A stretch of 64,000 bases of DNA from Mycolicibacterium sp. CR10 (GTDB taxonomy: Bacteria; Actinomycetota; Actinomycetes; Mycobacteriales; Mycobacteriaceae). Shown one piece after another: positions 43,984 through 53,196 of this stretch; position 1 is the first letter of the stretch, and each line of letters opens with the position of its first letter. A model generated the notes under the pieces. That model did no database searches. It was not told the origin of the DNA and saw nothing but the letters and a program-made list of their open reading frames with translations. Both the position numbers and the translations under genes were made by a program. The stretch covers positions 124,001 through 188,000 of the forward strand of contig NZ_STGE01000012.1 in NCBI RefSeq assembly GCF_005222675.1. The letters are read 5' to 3'.

Positions 43984-45245
43984 GATGCCGCCCCCGCCCG
44001 GTTGAGGTGCTGGGCGGGGCGGATATCGGCGGTGTGCAGCTGCGGCAGCGGGTAGACGAGTTCGCCGCCCCACTCGGCGACGTGGCTGAGCTGCGCGGTC
44101 AGCTCCGTCTCCAGGTTCCACGGCAGCACCACCACCACCTCGGGGCGATCGTCGTCGATCTGCGCCGGATCGTGGATCGGGATCCGGGTCCCCGGCGTGA
44201 AGCAGCCGTGCTTGTAGGGGTTGCGATCGACGGTGTACTCCATCAGGTCGCTGCGGATACCGCAGTAGTTGAGCAGGGTGTTGGCCTTGGCCGGCGCCCC
44301 GTACCCGACGACCCGCTTGCCTTTGACGCGGCAGTCGAGCAGGAAGGCCAGCAGCTCGTCACGGATCGCCTCGGTGCGGTGCTTCAGATCGAGATACCCG
44401 TCGACGCTGTGCAGTCCCGCGATCCGCTCCACACACAGCGCGTCGGTGACGCGGGTGCTCGGCCGGCCGCCGGCCGCCTCCGGCCGGGCCCACAGCCGCA
44501 GCGACCCGCCGTGGGTGTCGAGCATCTCCACATCGACGAGCGCCAGACCACCGACGGCCAACGCGTTCATCGCCGAAAGCACGGTGTAGTACTGGAAGTG
44601 CTCGTGATAGATGGTGTCGAACTGGCCGAGAGTCACCAGGTTCAGCGCGTAGTGCACCTCGATGCTGAGCCACCCGTCATCGCTCATCAACCCCCGCAGC
44701 GCCTTGGTGAACCCGCGCAGATCCGGGATGTGGGCGTAGACGTTGTTGGCGACCACCAGATCGGCGGGCCCGTGCTCGGCACGGACCGCGGCGGCGGTCT
44801 CTTCGTTCAGGAACGCGGTGTGCGTGGGCACGCCGCGCTCCCGGGCCGCCGCGCCGACGTTGACCGAGGGCTCGATGCCCAGGCACGGAATTCCCTTGGC
44901 CTGCACGTGCTGAAGCAGGTAGCCGTCATTGCTGGCGACCTCGACCACCAGCGAGTCGGGCCCCAGACCGAGGCGGTTCGACGTCTCGGTGACGTAGCGC
45001 TGCGCATGCTGCACCCAGCTGTCCGAATACGAGGAGAAGTAGGCGTACTCGGTGAAGGTGTCCTCCGAGGTGATCAGCGCGGGGATCTGCAGCAGCAGAC
45101 AGGATTCGCACAGTCGCAGGTGCAGCGGATAGTTCGGCTCCGGCAGATCGAGCTGGTCCGCGGTCAGGAAGCTCTGCGACGGCGGGCTGGCGCCGAGGTC
45201 GAGGATGCTGACGAGACGGTCCGAATTGCACAGTCGGCATTGCAT
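43980..45245 (-). CDS. Sugar C-methyltransferase (zinc-binding, TylC3-like), 2
   Basis: 421 aa. N-terminal zinc site MQCRLCNSDR with CESCLLLQIP; SAM-binding loop VVEVASNDGYLLQHVQ; active-site YHEHFQYYTVLS; C-terminal domain with VGYGAPAKANTLLNYCGI and PGTRIPIHDP. This order matches 3-C-methyltransferases that act on 4-keto-deoxysugars. It would add a branch methyl to a nucleotide sugar. It lies between rfbF and the SDR, and overlaps the SDR start. Confidence 0.88.
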   Translation of the reverse strand: MQCRLCNSDRLVSILDLGASPPSQSFLTADQLDLPEPNYPLHLRLCESCLLLQIPALITSEDTFTEYAYFSSYSDSWVQHAQRYVTETSNRLGLGPDSLVVEVASNDGYLLQHVQAKGIPCLGIEPSVNVGAAARERGVPTHTAFLNEETAAAVRAEHGPADLVVANNVYAHIPDLRGFTKALRGLMSDDGWLSIEVHYALNLVTLGQFDTIYHEHFQYYTVLSAMNALAVGGLALVDVEMLDTHGGSLRLWARPEAAGGRPSTRVTDALCVERIAGLHSVDGYLDLKHRTEAIRDELLAFLLDCRVKGKRVVGYGAPAKANTLLNYCGIRSDLMEYTVDRNPYKHGCFTPGTRIPIHDPAQIDDDRPEVVVVLPWNLETELTAQLSHVAEWGGELVYPLPQLHTADIRPAQHLNRAGAAS

Positions 45246-45287
45246 TTTCAGGCTTCTTTCGTTGGCTGGATGGGGAGGCGGGCGGCG

Positions 45288-46067
45288 CTAGACGCGCTGG
45301 CCGGCCCAGATCTTCCACGGGGCTTTGTCGTTCTCCCACAGGTCATTCAGGTAGATCTTGTCCCACAGTGTGTCCATGCCCCGCCAGAAGCCGCTGTGCC
45401 GATAGGCCGACAGCTCCCCGTCGGCGGCGAGCTGCTGCAGCGGCGCCTGCTCGAAGACGGTGTCGTCGCCGTTGATGTAGTCGAGCACCGAGGGTTGCGC
45501 GACGAAGAAGCCGCCGCTGACCCAGCCGCCGTCACCGATCGGCTTCTCCTGGAACGAGACTCGATCGGCATCGAATTCGAGGGTGCCGTAGCGTGCCGGC
45601 GGCTGCACGGCGGTGACGGTGGCGACCGACCCCGACGCGCGGTGATGGTCGATCACGTCCCGGACATCGAGGTCGGTGACACCGTCGCCGTAGGTGAAGC
45701 AGAAGGTGTCGTCGCCGATGTAGCGCTTGGCCCGCAGCAGACGTCCGCCGGTCATCGTGTTGGCCCCGGTGTCGAGCAGCGTCACCGTCCACGGTTCGGT
45801 GTCGGAGTGGACGGTCGCGACCTTGTCGCTGGCGAGGTTGATCGTGATGTCGGAGGTGTGCAGGAAGTAGTTGGTGAAGTACTCCTTGATCATGTAGCCC
45901 TTGTAGCCGCAGAGGATGATGAAGTCGGTGATGCCCGCGGTCTCGTAGATCTTCATGATGTGCCAGATGATCGGTCGTCCCCCGATCTCGACCATCGGCT
46001 TGGGCCTGCTCTCGGATTCCTCACTGATGCGGGTGCCTCGCCCACCGGCGAGAATGACAGCTTTCAT
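45288..46067 (-). CDS. rfbF: Glucose-1-phosphate cytidylyltransferase
   Basis: 259 aa from ATG 46067 with AGGAGCG upstream. Nucleotidyltransferase motif AVILAGGRGTRISEESES then RPKPMVEIGGRPIIWHIM; CFTYGDGVTDLD (metal Asp); EKPIGDGGWVSGGFFV; FWRGMDTLWDK at the end, all typical of RfbF. It makes CDP-glucose, the entry to CDP-linked deoxysugars. The usual partner CDP-glucose 4,6-dehydratase (RfbG) is not in the window. Confidence 0.93.
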   Translation of the reverse strand: MKAVILAGGRGTRISEESESRPKPMVEIGGRPIIWHIMKIYETAGITDFIILCGYKGYMIKEYFTNYFLHTSDITINLASDKVATVHSDTEPWTVTLLDTGANTMTGGRLLRAKRYIGDDTFCFTYGDGVTDLDVRDVIDHHRASGSVATVTAVQPPARYGTLEFDADRVSFQEKPIGDGGWVSGGFFVAQPSVLDYINGDDTVFEQAPLQQLAADGELSAYRHSGFWRGMDTLWDKIYLNDLWENDKAPWKIWAGQRV

Positions 46068-46247
46068 GGTGCGCTCCTGGATGATGAGAGTCCGCGACAC
46101 TGCGGGTGTCGGCGGTGATGTGTTGTTCGTCAACGCTTTTCGGTCGACGAGGAACTCGACCGGCCGCGCGGAGTGCGCGGGTCGAGGAAGTAGGTCGAGC
46201 CGACCTGAGGGGGTAGGGCGGCTCGACGGTCCTTGCGGGGAAGGCCG

Positions 46248-47087
46248 CTACGAGGCCTGCGGGGCTGCCACCACGGGGATCGGTTGCCCGGCGGTGGCGC
46301 CGCGTCGATTGGCGATGGCCTCCAGCAGGTGGCCCGACACGCCGGATCGGTGGCCGCGCAACACGGTCCGGAGCACCCTGATGCCGTCCCGGACGGCCCG
46401 CAGGTTCGACTTGCCATAGCGTCGCGGCATCTCCAGGCTCGGCACCTCGGCGATCCGCAGGCCGGCCTGCATGGCCTGCACCGTCATCTCCGCCTCGATC
46501 TCGAACCCGGTCGCCGACAGTTGCAGCAGTTCCAGGTAGCGCCGGTGGAACGCACAGAACCCGTAGCACAGGTCGGTCAGGTCGGAGTCGTAGAGCGAGT
46601 TGAACACGGCCAGCAGGAATCGGTTGCCCAGCTTGCGGAATGGCGTGATGTCCAGTGAGCCGCCGCCGCCGATGAAGCGGGATCCCTTGACGAAGTCGTA
46701 GCCGTTGCGCAGGAAATGCACATAGTGGCGGATCTCCTGGGGCGCCATGCTGCCGTCGGCGTCCATCATCACGACGATGTCACCGGTGGCCGCCAGGAAG
46801 CCGGTGCGCAGCGCGCTGCCCTTGCCGACACCTTCCTGGGGCACCACCCGAATGTCGGGCCGGTACCGCAGCGCGGTGATCAGCGTGGCGTCGGTGGAGG
46901 CACCGTCCACCAGGATGATCTCGTCGATGTCATCGGTGATCTGCTCGAGAACCCACGCGACATTGCGGGCCTCGTTCCTGACCGGGATGACGAGGCTGAC
47001 GGTCGATGTCGAACCGACGCCGTTCTTCGCGAGTGTGAGCTGAGTGCGCGAGCCGTTCACGGCCTCGCCTGTCGGTGAATCCCCCAT
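46248..47087 (-). CDS. GT2 glycosyltransferase, polyprenyl-phosphate sugar synthase (Dpm1-like)
   Basis: 279 aa. GT-A motifs VSLVIPVRNEARNVAWVLEQ, LVDGASTDAT, KGSALRTGFLAATGDIVVMM with DADGS as DXD, FVKGSRFIGGG, and EIEAEMTVQAM/PRRYGKSNL typical of DPG/DPM-type synthases. No membrane helix is attached. It would make a polyprenyl-P-sugar, or add a sugar in the block II pathway. It is the first gene of the minus-strand run, with 180 bp to rfbF. Confidence 0.86.
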   Translation of the reverse strand: MGDSPTGEAVNGSRTQLTLAKNGVGSTSTVSLVIPVRNEARNVAWVLEQITDDIDEIILVDGASTDATLITALRYRPDIRVVPQEGVGKGSALRTGFLAATGDIVVMMDADGSMAPQEIRHYVHFLRNGYDFVKGSRFIGGGGSLDITPFRKLGNRFLLAVFNSLYDSDLTDLCYGFCAFHRRYLELLQLSATGFEIEAEMTVQAMQAGLRIAEVPSLEMPRRYGKSNLRAVRDGIRVLRTVLRGHRSGVSGHLLEAIANRRGATAGQPIPVVAAPQAS

Positions 47088-47574
47088 TGCCTGACCTTCT
47101 GTTCGCTCGAATGATGAGGCCGGCCCGTTGGCCGACCCGATAGTGTTCTGTGTTCCCCCGGAAGCGCTGCAGTCGATTCAAATCGTGCGGCTTAACGCAA
47201 CTTTGGCAAAGGATCTGCGATTCAGATGGAACGCTACAGCCGCCCCTTTGTAGCTGTATGGCGCGGAACGCTACCAGCGACTTAGCTAACTGGCAATCGG
47301 GATTTACGCCGGCGTCTAGAAATTAATTGCTAGGTGTGCTCGGTAATATGCTGGCGCTAACTAATGATCTTGTTTTGTACTGCTTAGCATCTCCCTCCGT
47401 GACATCTGTACGTAACTAAAACCGCCTTACCGTGCCATTTTGTGATGGCGCGGAGGCAATTCGGGCCAGCCCCCAGAAACCATTTCCCCTGCAATTCGCT
47501 ATTGCGCCAGTGGCGAATGTCCATTGATCTTGGGTTGATCATGATTCGTAACTTCACCCGGTCGTGCACTTTCA

Positions 47575-47582
47575 GCAAACTT
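47575..47582 (+). promoter_or_regulatory. GCAAACTT octamer near block II promoter region
   Basis: Here it lies in AGCAAACTTGCT, a palindrome with AGCAA/TTGCT half sites. It is about 490 bp from the GT2 start at 47087 and 205 bp from the lipoprotein start at 47787. Confidence 0.32.
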
Positions 47583-47774
47583 GCTCTCGGTACCCGCGTC
47601 GGCGAACTTTTGGCTGGTGTCCACCTCAAGATCACCGTCGAAGCGGATGTCGCCGGCCGTGTCGCACACACCGACGCGCCGCGCGGCCCCCCGACGAGGG
47701 CCCCCGAGGGCCCGTCGGGCCCCTCGCTGCCCAGCACACCGAACAGGCACCGACTCGGCCGTCGGCCGCTCCGT

Positions 47775-47780
47775 TACCGT
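47775..47780 (+). promoter_or_regulatory. Putative -10 box (TACCGT), leaderless lipoprotein gene
   Basis: TACCGT, 6 nt (GGGCCC), then the ATG at 47787; this fixes that start over longer readings of the frame. Confidence 0.4.
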
Positions 47781-47786
47781 GGGCCC

Positions 47787-48773
47787 ATGGTCCAGCCGAT
47801 GCGGCGCGTCGCAGTTCTGCTGTTGCTCGTGAGTTGCCTGAGCAGTCTCATCGCGTGCTCCCGCGACGAATCCGGAAGCGACACAGCGTCATCCGCGTCT
47901 CCGACGTCGTCGACCGCGCCCGATGAGTATCAGCAGATCCCCGGTACCCGCGTCTTGCTGCGCCCCACCGCCGGACTGCAGCTCGACCCGTCGCTGCCCG
48001 GCCTGGCGCGCCCGGGAAGCCTCACGTCGGTAGTCGTCGTCGATCAGCAGCAGTCGACCGGTCAGTCGCCCGATCAGGTGCTGGCCGAGATCGACGCCTC
48101 GTTCCGGGACCAGGAACGCGCCACCAGGGACGGCCTGCAGCTGAGCGAGCCGCGTCGCACCGAGATCGCCGGCTTCCCCGCCGTCGTGGTCAGCGGCACG
48201 CAGAACCGGGCGGGGGTGGTGTTCCTGAAGGTGCTCGCCGCCCTGGCGCCCCCGGACTCCTTCGTCACCATCACCGGCACGGCAGAACAGACCGGCCCGA
48301 TCACCGCCGACCAGCTCATCGGGCTCATCAGTGACGCCCGCTGGTCGGATCAGCGGGCGCCCAGCGACCTCGGGATCACTGTCACGCCCAGCGCCGGGTA
48401 CCAAGAGGTGCCCAGCGGCGGCTCCCTCCAGCTCTCGCTGGGCGGCCAGACCGGCCCCGACGTGCCCGTCTTCCTGGCCTCCCCGTCGCGGGGCTTCGGA
48501 AACGCGGTGCCTCCGCAGGCGCGTCGCCAGTTCGCCGAGCGACGCTTCGTGCAGCTTCCGGGCAACCCTGCGCCGGGCCTGGCCACCGACATCACCATCG
48601 CGGGGCTGCCCGCCGTCGAGATCGTCGGCGAGTCGACCGACGAAATCATCTATGCCGCAATGGTTTTCACCGCTGACGGCTACGTGCTGCTGTCCGGTCT
48701 GCAGCCCAAAACCCAACCCGACCAGCTGGAGGCCTTCCGGCAGATGGCGCAGTCGCTGACCATCACGCGGTGA
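47787..48773 (+). CDS. Exported lipoprotein, unknown function
   Basis: 328 aa from ATG 47787 (ATG 47799 also possible). A short hydrophobic signal ends in the lipobox SLIAC (Cys24), then a Ser/Thr/Asp linker. The mature part appears to be two related halves (about 45-165 and 175-328), each with LLRPTAGLQLDPS / ITVTPSAGYQEVPS, then GFPAVVVSG / GLPAVEIVG and a closing helix that includes TADQLIGLISDARW / DQLEAFRQMAQSL. This internal duplication resembles LpqN/LpqT-type mycobacterial lipoproteins. Role not known; it sits just upstream of sseA. Confidence 0.75.
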   Translation: MVQPMRRVAVLLLLVSCLSSLIACSRDESGSDTASSASPTSSTAPDEYQQIPGTRVLLRPTAGLQLDPSLPGLARPGSLTSVVVVDQQQSTGQSPDQVLAEIDASFRDQERATRDGLQLSEPRRTEIAGFPAVVVSGTQNRAGVVFLKVLAALAPPDSFVTITGTAEQTGPITADQLIGLISDARWSDQRAPSDLGITVTPSAGYQEVPSGGSLQLSLGGQTGPDVPVFLASPSRGFGNAVPPQARRQFAERRFVQLPGNPAPGLATDITIAGLPAVEIVGESTDEIIYAAMVFTADGYVLLSGLQPKTQPDQLEAFRQMAQSLTITR

Positions 48774-48803
48774 TCGGCACTCAAACAGGGAGGCGCCCCC
48801 CGG

Positions 48804-48809
48804 TAGTCT
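48804..48809 (+). promoter_or_regulatory. Putative -10 box (TAGTCT), leaderless sseA
   Basis: TAGTCT is followed by 6 nt and then the GTG at 48816, with no ribosome site between them. Confidence 0.45.
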
Positions 48810-48815
48810 GGGCGC

Positions 48816-49703
48816 GTGCCGCTACCCGCTGATCCCAGCCCCGCTCTGCAGTCCTACGCCCATCCCGAACGCCTGGTCACCGCCGACTGGCTGTCGGGCA
48901 ATCTGGGCCGGCCCGGACTGGCCATCGTCGAATCCGACGAGGATGTGCTCCTCTACGACACCGGCCACATCCCCGGCGCGGTCAAGATCGATTGGCACAC
49001 CGACCTCAACGATCCGCGCGTGCGGGACTACATCACCGGCGAGCAGTTCGCCGAGCTGATGAACCGCAAGGGCATCTCCCGCGACGACACCGTCGTCATC
49101 TACGGCGACAAGAGCAATTGGTGGGCGGCCTACGCGCTGTGGGTGTTCACGCTGTTCGGCCACCCCGACGTCCGGCTGCTCGATGGCGGACGCGGCCTGT
49201 GGATCTCCGACGGGCGCGACACCAACCTGGATGTGCCCTCCAAGACCACCACCGGATACCCGGTCGTCGAGCGCGACGACGCCGCCATCCGCGCGTTCAA
49301 GGAGGACGTGCTGTCTGTGCTGGGCACGTCGCCGCTGATCGACGTGCGCTCGCCGCAGGAGTACACCGGCGAGCGCACCCACATGCCCGACTACCCCGAG
49401 GAAGGCGCGCTGCGCGGCGGCCACATCCCGACCGCCGTGTCGATCCCGTGGGCCAAGGCCGCGCTGGACAACGGCAAGTTCCGCAGCCGGGCCGAACTCG
49501 ACGAGCTGTACGGCCACCTCACCGCTGAGGACAAGACGGTGGTGTACTGCCGGATCGGCGAGCGCTCCAGCCACACCTGGTTCGTGCTGACCCACCTGCT
49601 GGGCCTGCCCGGGGTCCGCAACTACGACGGCTCCTGGACCGAATGGGGCAATGCGGTGCGGGTGCCCGTCGCGGTCGGGGAAGAGCCTGGCGACGCTCCA
49701 TGA
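48816..49703 (+). CDS. sseA: SseA, thiosulfate/3-mercaptopyruvate sulfurtransferase (tandem rhodanese)
   Basis: 295 aa with two rhodanese domains. The first (about 18-135) is inactive, with [16 protein letters not shown] in place of the active loop. The second (about 160-285) carries the catalytic loop [12 protein letters not shown] (Cys245). It transfers sulfane sulfur in the cytosol. It overlaps the SufE-like gene by 4 bp, as in M. tuberculosis (Rv3283/Rv3284), suggesting joint sulfur transfer. Confidence 0.94.
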   Translation: MPLPADPSPALQSYAHPERLVTADWLSGNLGRPGLAIVESDEDVLLYDTGHIPGAVKIDWHTDLNDPRVRDYITGEQFAELMNRKGISRDDTVVIYGDKSNWWAAYALWVFTLFGHPDVRLLDGGRGLWISDGRDTNLDVPSKTTTGYPVVERDDAAIRAFKEDVLSVLGTSPLIDVRSPQEYTGERTHMPDYPEEGALRGGHIPTAVSIPWAKAALDNGKFRSRAELDELYGHLTAEDKTVVYCRIGERSSHTWFVLTHLLGLPGVRNYDGSWTEWGNAVRVPVAVGEEPGDAP

Positions 49704-50110
49704 CCTTGCCGGCCCCACTCGCCGAGGTGGTCTCCGACTTCCAAGAGGTCGAGGGCCAGGACAAGCTGGCAATGCTGCTGGAGTTCGCCAACGAACTGCC
49801 CGCCCTGCCCGCCGACCTCGAAGAGGCCGCGATGGAACCGGTGCCCGAATGCCAGTCACCGCTGTTCCTGCACGTCGACGCCGGCGACCGCTCTCAGGTG
49901 CGGCTCTACTTCAGCGCCCCCGCCGAGGCGCCGACGACCCGCGGCTTCGCCGCCATCCTGGCGACCGGCCTGGACGGGCAGTCGGCCGACGACATCCTCG
50001 CCGTGCCCGACGACTTCTACGGCGATCTGGGACTGGCGGCGCTGATCAGCCCGCTGCGGCTGCGCGGCATGTCGGCGATGCTGGCGCGGATCAAGCGCCG
50101 CCTGCAGTAG
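49700..50110 (+). CDS. SufE-like sulfur-acceptor protein (Rv3284-like)
   Basis: 136 aa from ATG 49700 (ATGA overlap with sseA). SufE fold pattern with [20 protein letters not shown] and the acceptor cysteine in [12 protein letters not shown] (Cys51), then [19 protein letters not shown]. It may take sulfur from SseA or a cysteine desulfurase. It is the last backbone gene before the 59-bp repeat and block III. Confidence 0.9.
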   Translation: MTLPAPLAEVVSDFQEVEGQDKLAMLLEFANELPALPADLEEAAMEPVPECQSPLFLHVDAGDRSQVRLYFSAPAEAPTTRGFAAILATGLDGQSADDILAVPDDFYGDLGLAALISPLRLRGMSAMLARIKRRLQ

Positions 50111-50210
50111 CGGACCCGGCCGGACACCGTCGACTCACGGCGTCAACACATGGTGACGCGCTGAGCAAGATAGGTGCCTCCCGAAGCCCGGCCTGACGGC
50201 CCCCCCGTTC

Positions 50211-50269
50211 AGTCTGCGCTGAGGGCGACAAAGTGCGAGTAACGCCCGCCGCCACCGCAGTATGAACGC
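50211..50269. repeat. 59-bp direct repeat, left copy
   Basis: Identical to 61148-61206 except for one base (TATG versus CATG). It begins AGTCTGCGCTGAGGGCGACA. It lies between the SufE-like gene and the ABC transporter operon, at the left edge of block III. Confidence 0.92.
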
Positions 50270-50294
50270 GGGAGGCGCCCCTCTGGGGCTGACC

Positions 50295-51374
50295 TCAGAG
50301 CGAGATGCGCTCGCGGCTGACGCCGGCGACGCCGGTCTCGGCATCGAAGAAGTACGTCCACTCCGGCGGCACCACCAGACCGATCCGGGCCCCGGCAGCC
50401 AACCGGGTACCCGCCGGCGCCTGCACCACCACCCGCGCCTGCCCCTCGACCAGTGCCGTCACCAGCACGTGGCTGCCCAGTGGCTCCACCACATCAACGC
50501 ACGCGGGCACCATGCCGTCGGCACACACCGTCCGCAACTGCAGATGCTCGGGACGCACCCCCACAGTCACCGGACCGTCCGGGCACGGCACCACCGACAG
50601 CGCCGCGCCATCGATGTGCAGCGTTCCGGCCTGCACCACCCCGGACAGCAGGTTCATCGGCGGGCTGCCCATGAACGCCGCCACGAACGTGTTGGCCGGG
50701 TGGTTGTAGACGTCGTCGGTGGTCCCGATCTGCTGCACCTCGCCACCGGCCATCACACACAGCCGGTCCCCCAGCGTCATGGCCTCCACCTGGTCATGGG
50801 TGACATAGATGGACGTGACGGGGACTTCGCGGTGCAGCCGCTTCAGGTCGCCGCGGACCTGGTTGCGCAGTTTCGCATCGAGGTTCGACAACGGTTCGTC
50901 GAGCAGGAAGACCTGCGGTTGACGCACCAGCGCGCGACCCATCGCCACCCGCTGACGCTGCCCGCCGGACAGCTGGCCCGGCTTGCGGTCGAGTAGCTCA
51001 CCGATCTCGAGCAGTTCGGCCGTCTCGCGGACCCGGCGTTCGATCTCGGCGCGGGGGGTGCGGCGCTGCCGGAGGCCGTAGGCGAGATTGCGGTACACCG
51101 TCATGTGTGGATAAAGCGCGTAGTTCTGGAACACCATCGCGATGTCGCGCTCGCCGGGCGCCAGGCCGTTGACGACCTGTCCCCCGATGCGGATGTCCCC
51201 CGAGGTCGGCTTGTCCAGCCCGGCCAGCAGTCGCAGCGCGGTGCTCTTGCCGCAGCCCGACGGACCGACGAGGATCAGGAACTCCCCGTCGGCCACCGAC
51301 AGATTCAGACCGTCGAGTGCGGTGACCCCGCCCGCGAATCTCCGCGTGACGTCGCGAAACTCTACCTCCGCCAA
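50295..51374 (-). CDS. Sugar ABC transporter ATP-binding protein (UgpC/MsmK type)
   Basis: 359 aa from TTG 51374, chosen because GGGAG lies 8 nt upstream and no ATG/GTG is in frame nearby. Walker A GPSGCGKST (37-45), signature LSGGQRQR (135-142), Walker B VFLLDEP (155-161), switch VTHDQVEAM. The C-terminal TOBE/MalK-like domain (about 235-355) includes VGVRPEHLQL. It powers the importer with the two permeases and the binding protein upstream. A last-in-operon position is usual for such importers. Confidence 0.92.
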   Translation of the reverse strand: MAEVEFRDVTRRFAGGVTALDGLNLSVADGEFLILVGPSGCGKSTALRLLAGLDKPTSGDIRIGGQVVNGLAPGERDIAMVFQNYALYPHMTVYRNLAYGLRQRRTPRAEIERRVRETAELLEIGELLDRKPGQLSGGQRQRVAMGRALVRQPQVFLLDEPLSNLDAKLRNQVRGDLKRLHREVPVTSIYVTHDQVEAMTLGDRLCVMAGGEVQQIGTTDDVYNHPANTFVAAFMGSPPMNLLSGVVQAGTLHIDGAALSVVPCPDGPVTVGVRPEHLQLRTVCADGMVPACVDVVEPLGSHVLVTALVEGQARVVVQAPAGTRLAAGARIGLVVPPEWTYFFDAETGVAGVSRERISL

Positions 51375-51397
51375 CGCATTACTCCCATCTACTGGCC

Positions 51398-52243
51398 CTA
51401 GCCCTTGAGTCCGGTGCTGGCCACCGACTGAACGAAGTAACGCTGCGCGCCGATGAACACCAGCAGCATCGGCAGCAGACTCATCACGTTCGCCGCCATC
51501 AGCAGCGGCCAGTTGACCCGATGGGCTCCCTGAAAGTAGCTGAGCCCCAGCGGAATCGTCATCTGGTCCTGCGACGTGATCACGATCAGCGGCCACAGGA
51601 AATCGTTCCACGACGTCAGCACCGTCAGCGCCGCCAGCGTCGACATCGCCGGCAGCGACAACGGCAGCACGATCTTGAACAGCACCCCCAGCCGCGACGT
51701 CCCGTCGACCCGGGCGGCCTCCTCGAGTTCCACGGGAACCGTCAGGAAGAACTGCCGCAAGAAGAAGATGCCGAACGCCGTCGCCAGGTTCGGCAACATC
51801 AGCGCGCCGATGTGGTCGATGCCCAGCACCTCCCACACGTTGTCCCCGAACCACTTCACGATCAGGAACACCGGGATCATCGTCACCTGGAACGGCACCA
51901 TCAGCGTCGCCATCAACGTCACGAAAAGCGCTGTGCGGCCAAGGAACCGGATGCGAGCGAAGGCGTAGCCGGCCAGGCTGCACACCACCAGGTTGCTGGC
52001 CAGCACCACCAGCGTCACCAACGCGCTGTTGAGGAAGAAGTGCCCGAACGGCGCCGAGGCCCACGCGTCGGCGTAGTTCTCGAACCGCGGCCGCTCTGGG
52101 AACAGCACCGGCGGGAACCGGTTGGCCTCGCCCTCGGTCTCCAGCGACGTGATGAGCATCCACAGCAGCGGCACGATCAGTATGAACGTCACCGGGATCA
52201 GCACCAGGTGCCACGGGCTGAACGGAAGCCGCACCCGCGTCAT
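51398..52243 (-). CDS. Sugar ABC transporter permease (MalG type)
   Basis: 281 aa from ATG 52243, overlapping the MalF-type gene (ATGA). Six helices and the EAA loop EEAARVDGTSRLGVLFKIVL before the fifth helix. Typical start SPWHLVLIPVTFILIVPLLW. It forms the membrane channel of the importer. Confidence 0.93.
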   Translation of the reverse strand: MTRVRLPFSPWHLVLIPVTFILIVPLLWMLITSLETEGEANRFPPVLFPERPRFENYADAWASAPFGHFFLNSALVTLVVLASNLVVCSLAGYAFARIRFLGRTALFVTLMATLMVPFQVTMIPVFLIVKWFGDNVWEVLGIDHIGALMLPNLATAFGIFFLRQFFLTVPVELEEAARVDGTSRLGVLFKIVLPLSLPAMSTLAALTVLTSWNDFLWPLIVITSQDQMTIPLGLSYFQGAHRVNWPLLMAANVMSLLPMLLVFIGAQRYFVQSVASTGLKG

Positions 52244-53175
52244 GAGTTGTAGACGTATCTGCGCGCGAGCCGGAACTGTACGGCGGTGATCACCAGGATG
52301 ACGACGAACAGCGCGTACGCCATCGCGGCGGCGTACCCGGCGTCGAAGTGCACGAACGCCCGGTCCCACAGGTAGTAGACGATCACCGTGGTCGCACGCA
52401 GCGGCCCGCCGCGCGTGGTGGCGTACACCTCGTCGAACAACTGCAGCGCGTTGATCGTCAGCCACACCAGCAGGAACAGGTTCGCCGGACCCAGCAGCGG
52501 CACGGTGATCGTGCGGAACCGGGTGAACGCCCGCGCCCCATCGATCGCGGCCGCCTCATGTAGTTCGGCCGGAACCCCCTGCAGCGCAGCCAGATACACG
52601 ATGACCGAGAACCCGGTCCAGCCCCAGATCGTCATCGCCACGATCACGTACAGCGCCTGGCTGGGCGAGGCCAGAAACGGTTGCGACGGCGCCCCCACCG
52701 CGTTGAGCGCCGCGTTGACCAGGCCGTAATCCCGGTCGGTCAGCCACAGGAAGATGATGCCCTGCGAGATTGTCGACACCGCCATCGTGATGTAGGCGGC
52801 GGTCCGGTAGACCGAGATGAAGCGCACCGAACGGTTCAGTGCCGCCGCCACCAGCAGCCCGACGAGCATCGTGCCCGGCACGAACAGCGCGGTGTAGATG
52901 ATCGTGTGCTTGATCGACTCGACGAACACCGGGTCCTCGGCCATCTTGCGGTAGTTCTCCAGACCCACCCAGGGCGTCTCCGGCGTCAGCAGGTCGGACT
53001 GCTGGAACGACAGCTGCAGCGACATCAGCACCGGCAGCAGACCGAAGATGCCGATCAGCAGCACCGCCGGGCTGACCAGGGCCCACCCGGTGGCGCTCTC
53101 CGAACCGCGCAGGCGGCGCCGTCGCGGGGGCTTCGGCGGTGCCTGCCCTACCAACGGGTCGGCGGTCTGCAGCAT
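52240..53175 (-). CDS. Sugar ABC transporter permease (MalF/UgpA type)
   Basis: 311 aa. A basic cytosolic N-terminus, then six helices; SPAVLLIGIFGLLPVLMSLQ at helix 1; EAA loop HEAAAIDGARAFTRFRTITV; DEVYATTRGGPLRAT near the end. It pairs with the MalG-type protein. It starts 21 bp after the binding-protein gene. Confidence 0.93.
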   Translation of the reverse strand: MLQTADPLVGQAPPKPPRRRRLRGSESATGWALVSPAVLLIGIFGLLPVLMSLQLSFQQSDLLTPETPWVGLENYRKMAEDPVFVESIKHTIIYTALFVPGTMLVGLLVAAALNRSVRFISVYRTAAYITMAVSTISQGIIFLWLTDRDYGLVNAALNAVGAPSQPFLASPSQALYVIVAMTIWGWTGFSVIVYLAALQGVPAELHEAAAIDGARAFTRFRTITVPLLGPANLFLLVWLTINALQLFDEVYATTRGGPLRATTVIVYYLWDRAFVHFDAGYAAAMAYALFVVILVITAVQFRLARRYVYNS

Positions 53176-53196
53176 CAGCTCATCCTCCCCGGCGCG

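Larger units (their letters stand above)
47088..47786. other. Long noncoding, AT-rich divergent region
   Basis: 699 bp between block II operon start and the lipoprotein gene. The part at about 47200-47450 is clearly AT-richer than any other stretch in the window. It holds a GCAAACTT copy and a TTTGGCAAAG near match (47203). Frames here lack ribosome sites. It should contain the promoter of the block II operon. Confidence 0.6.

Noticed and set aside
44007..46118. Plus-strand frame of 703 codons
   Set aside because: Antisense to the methyltransferase and rfbF; a shadow of well-supported genes.
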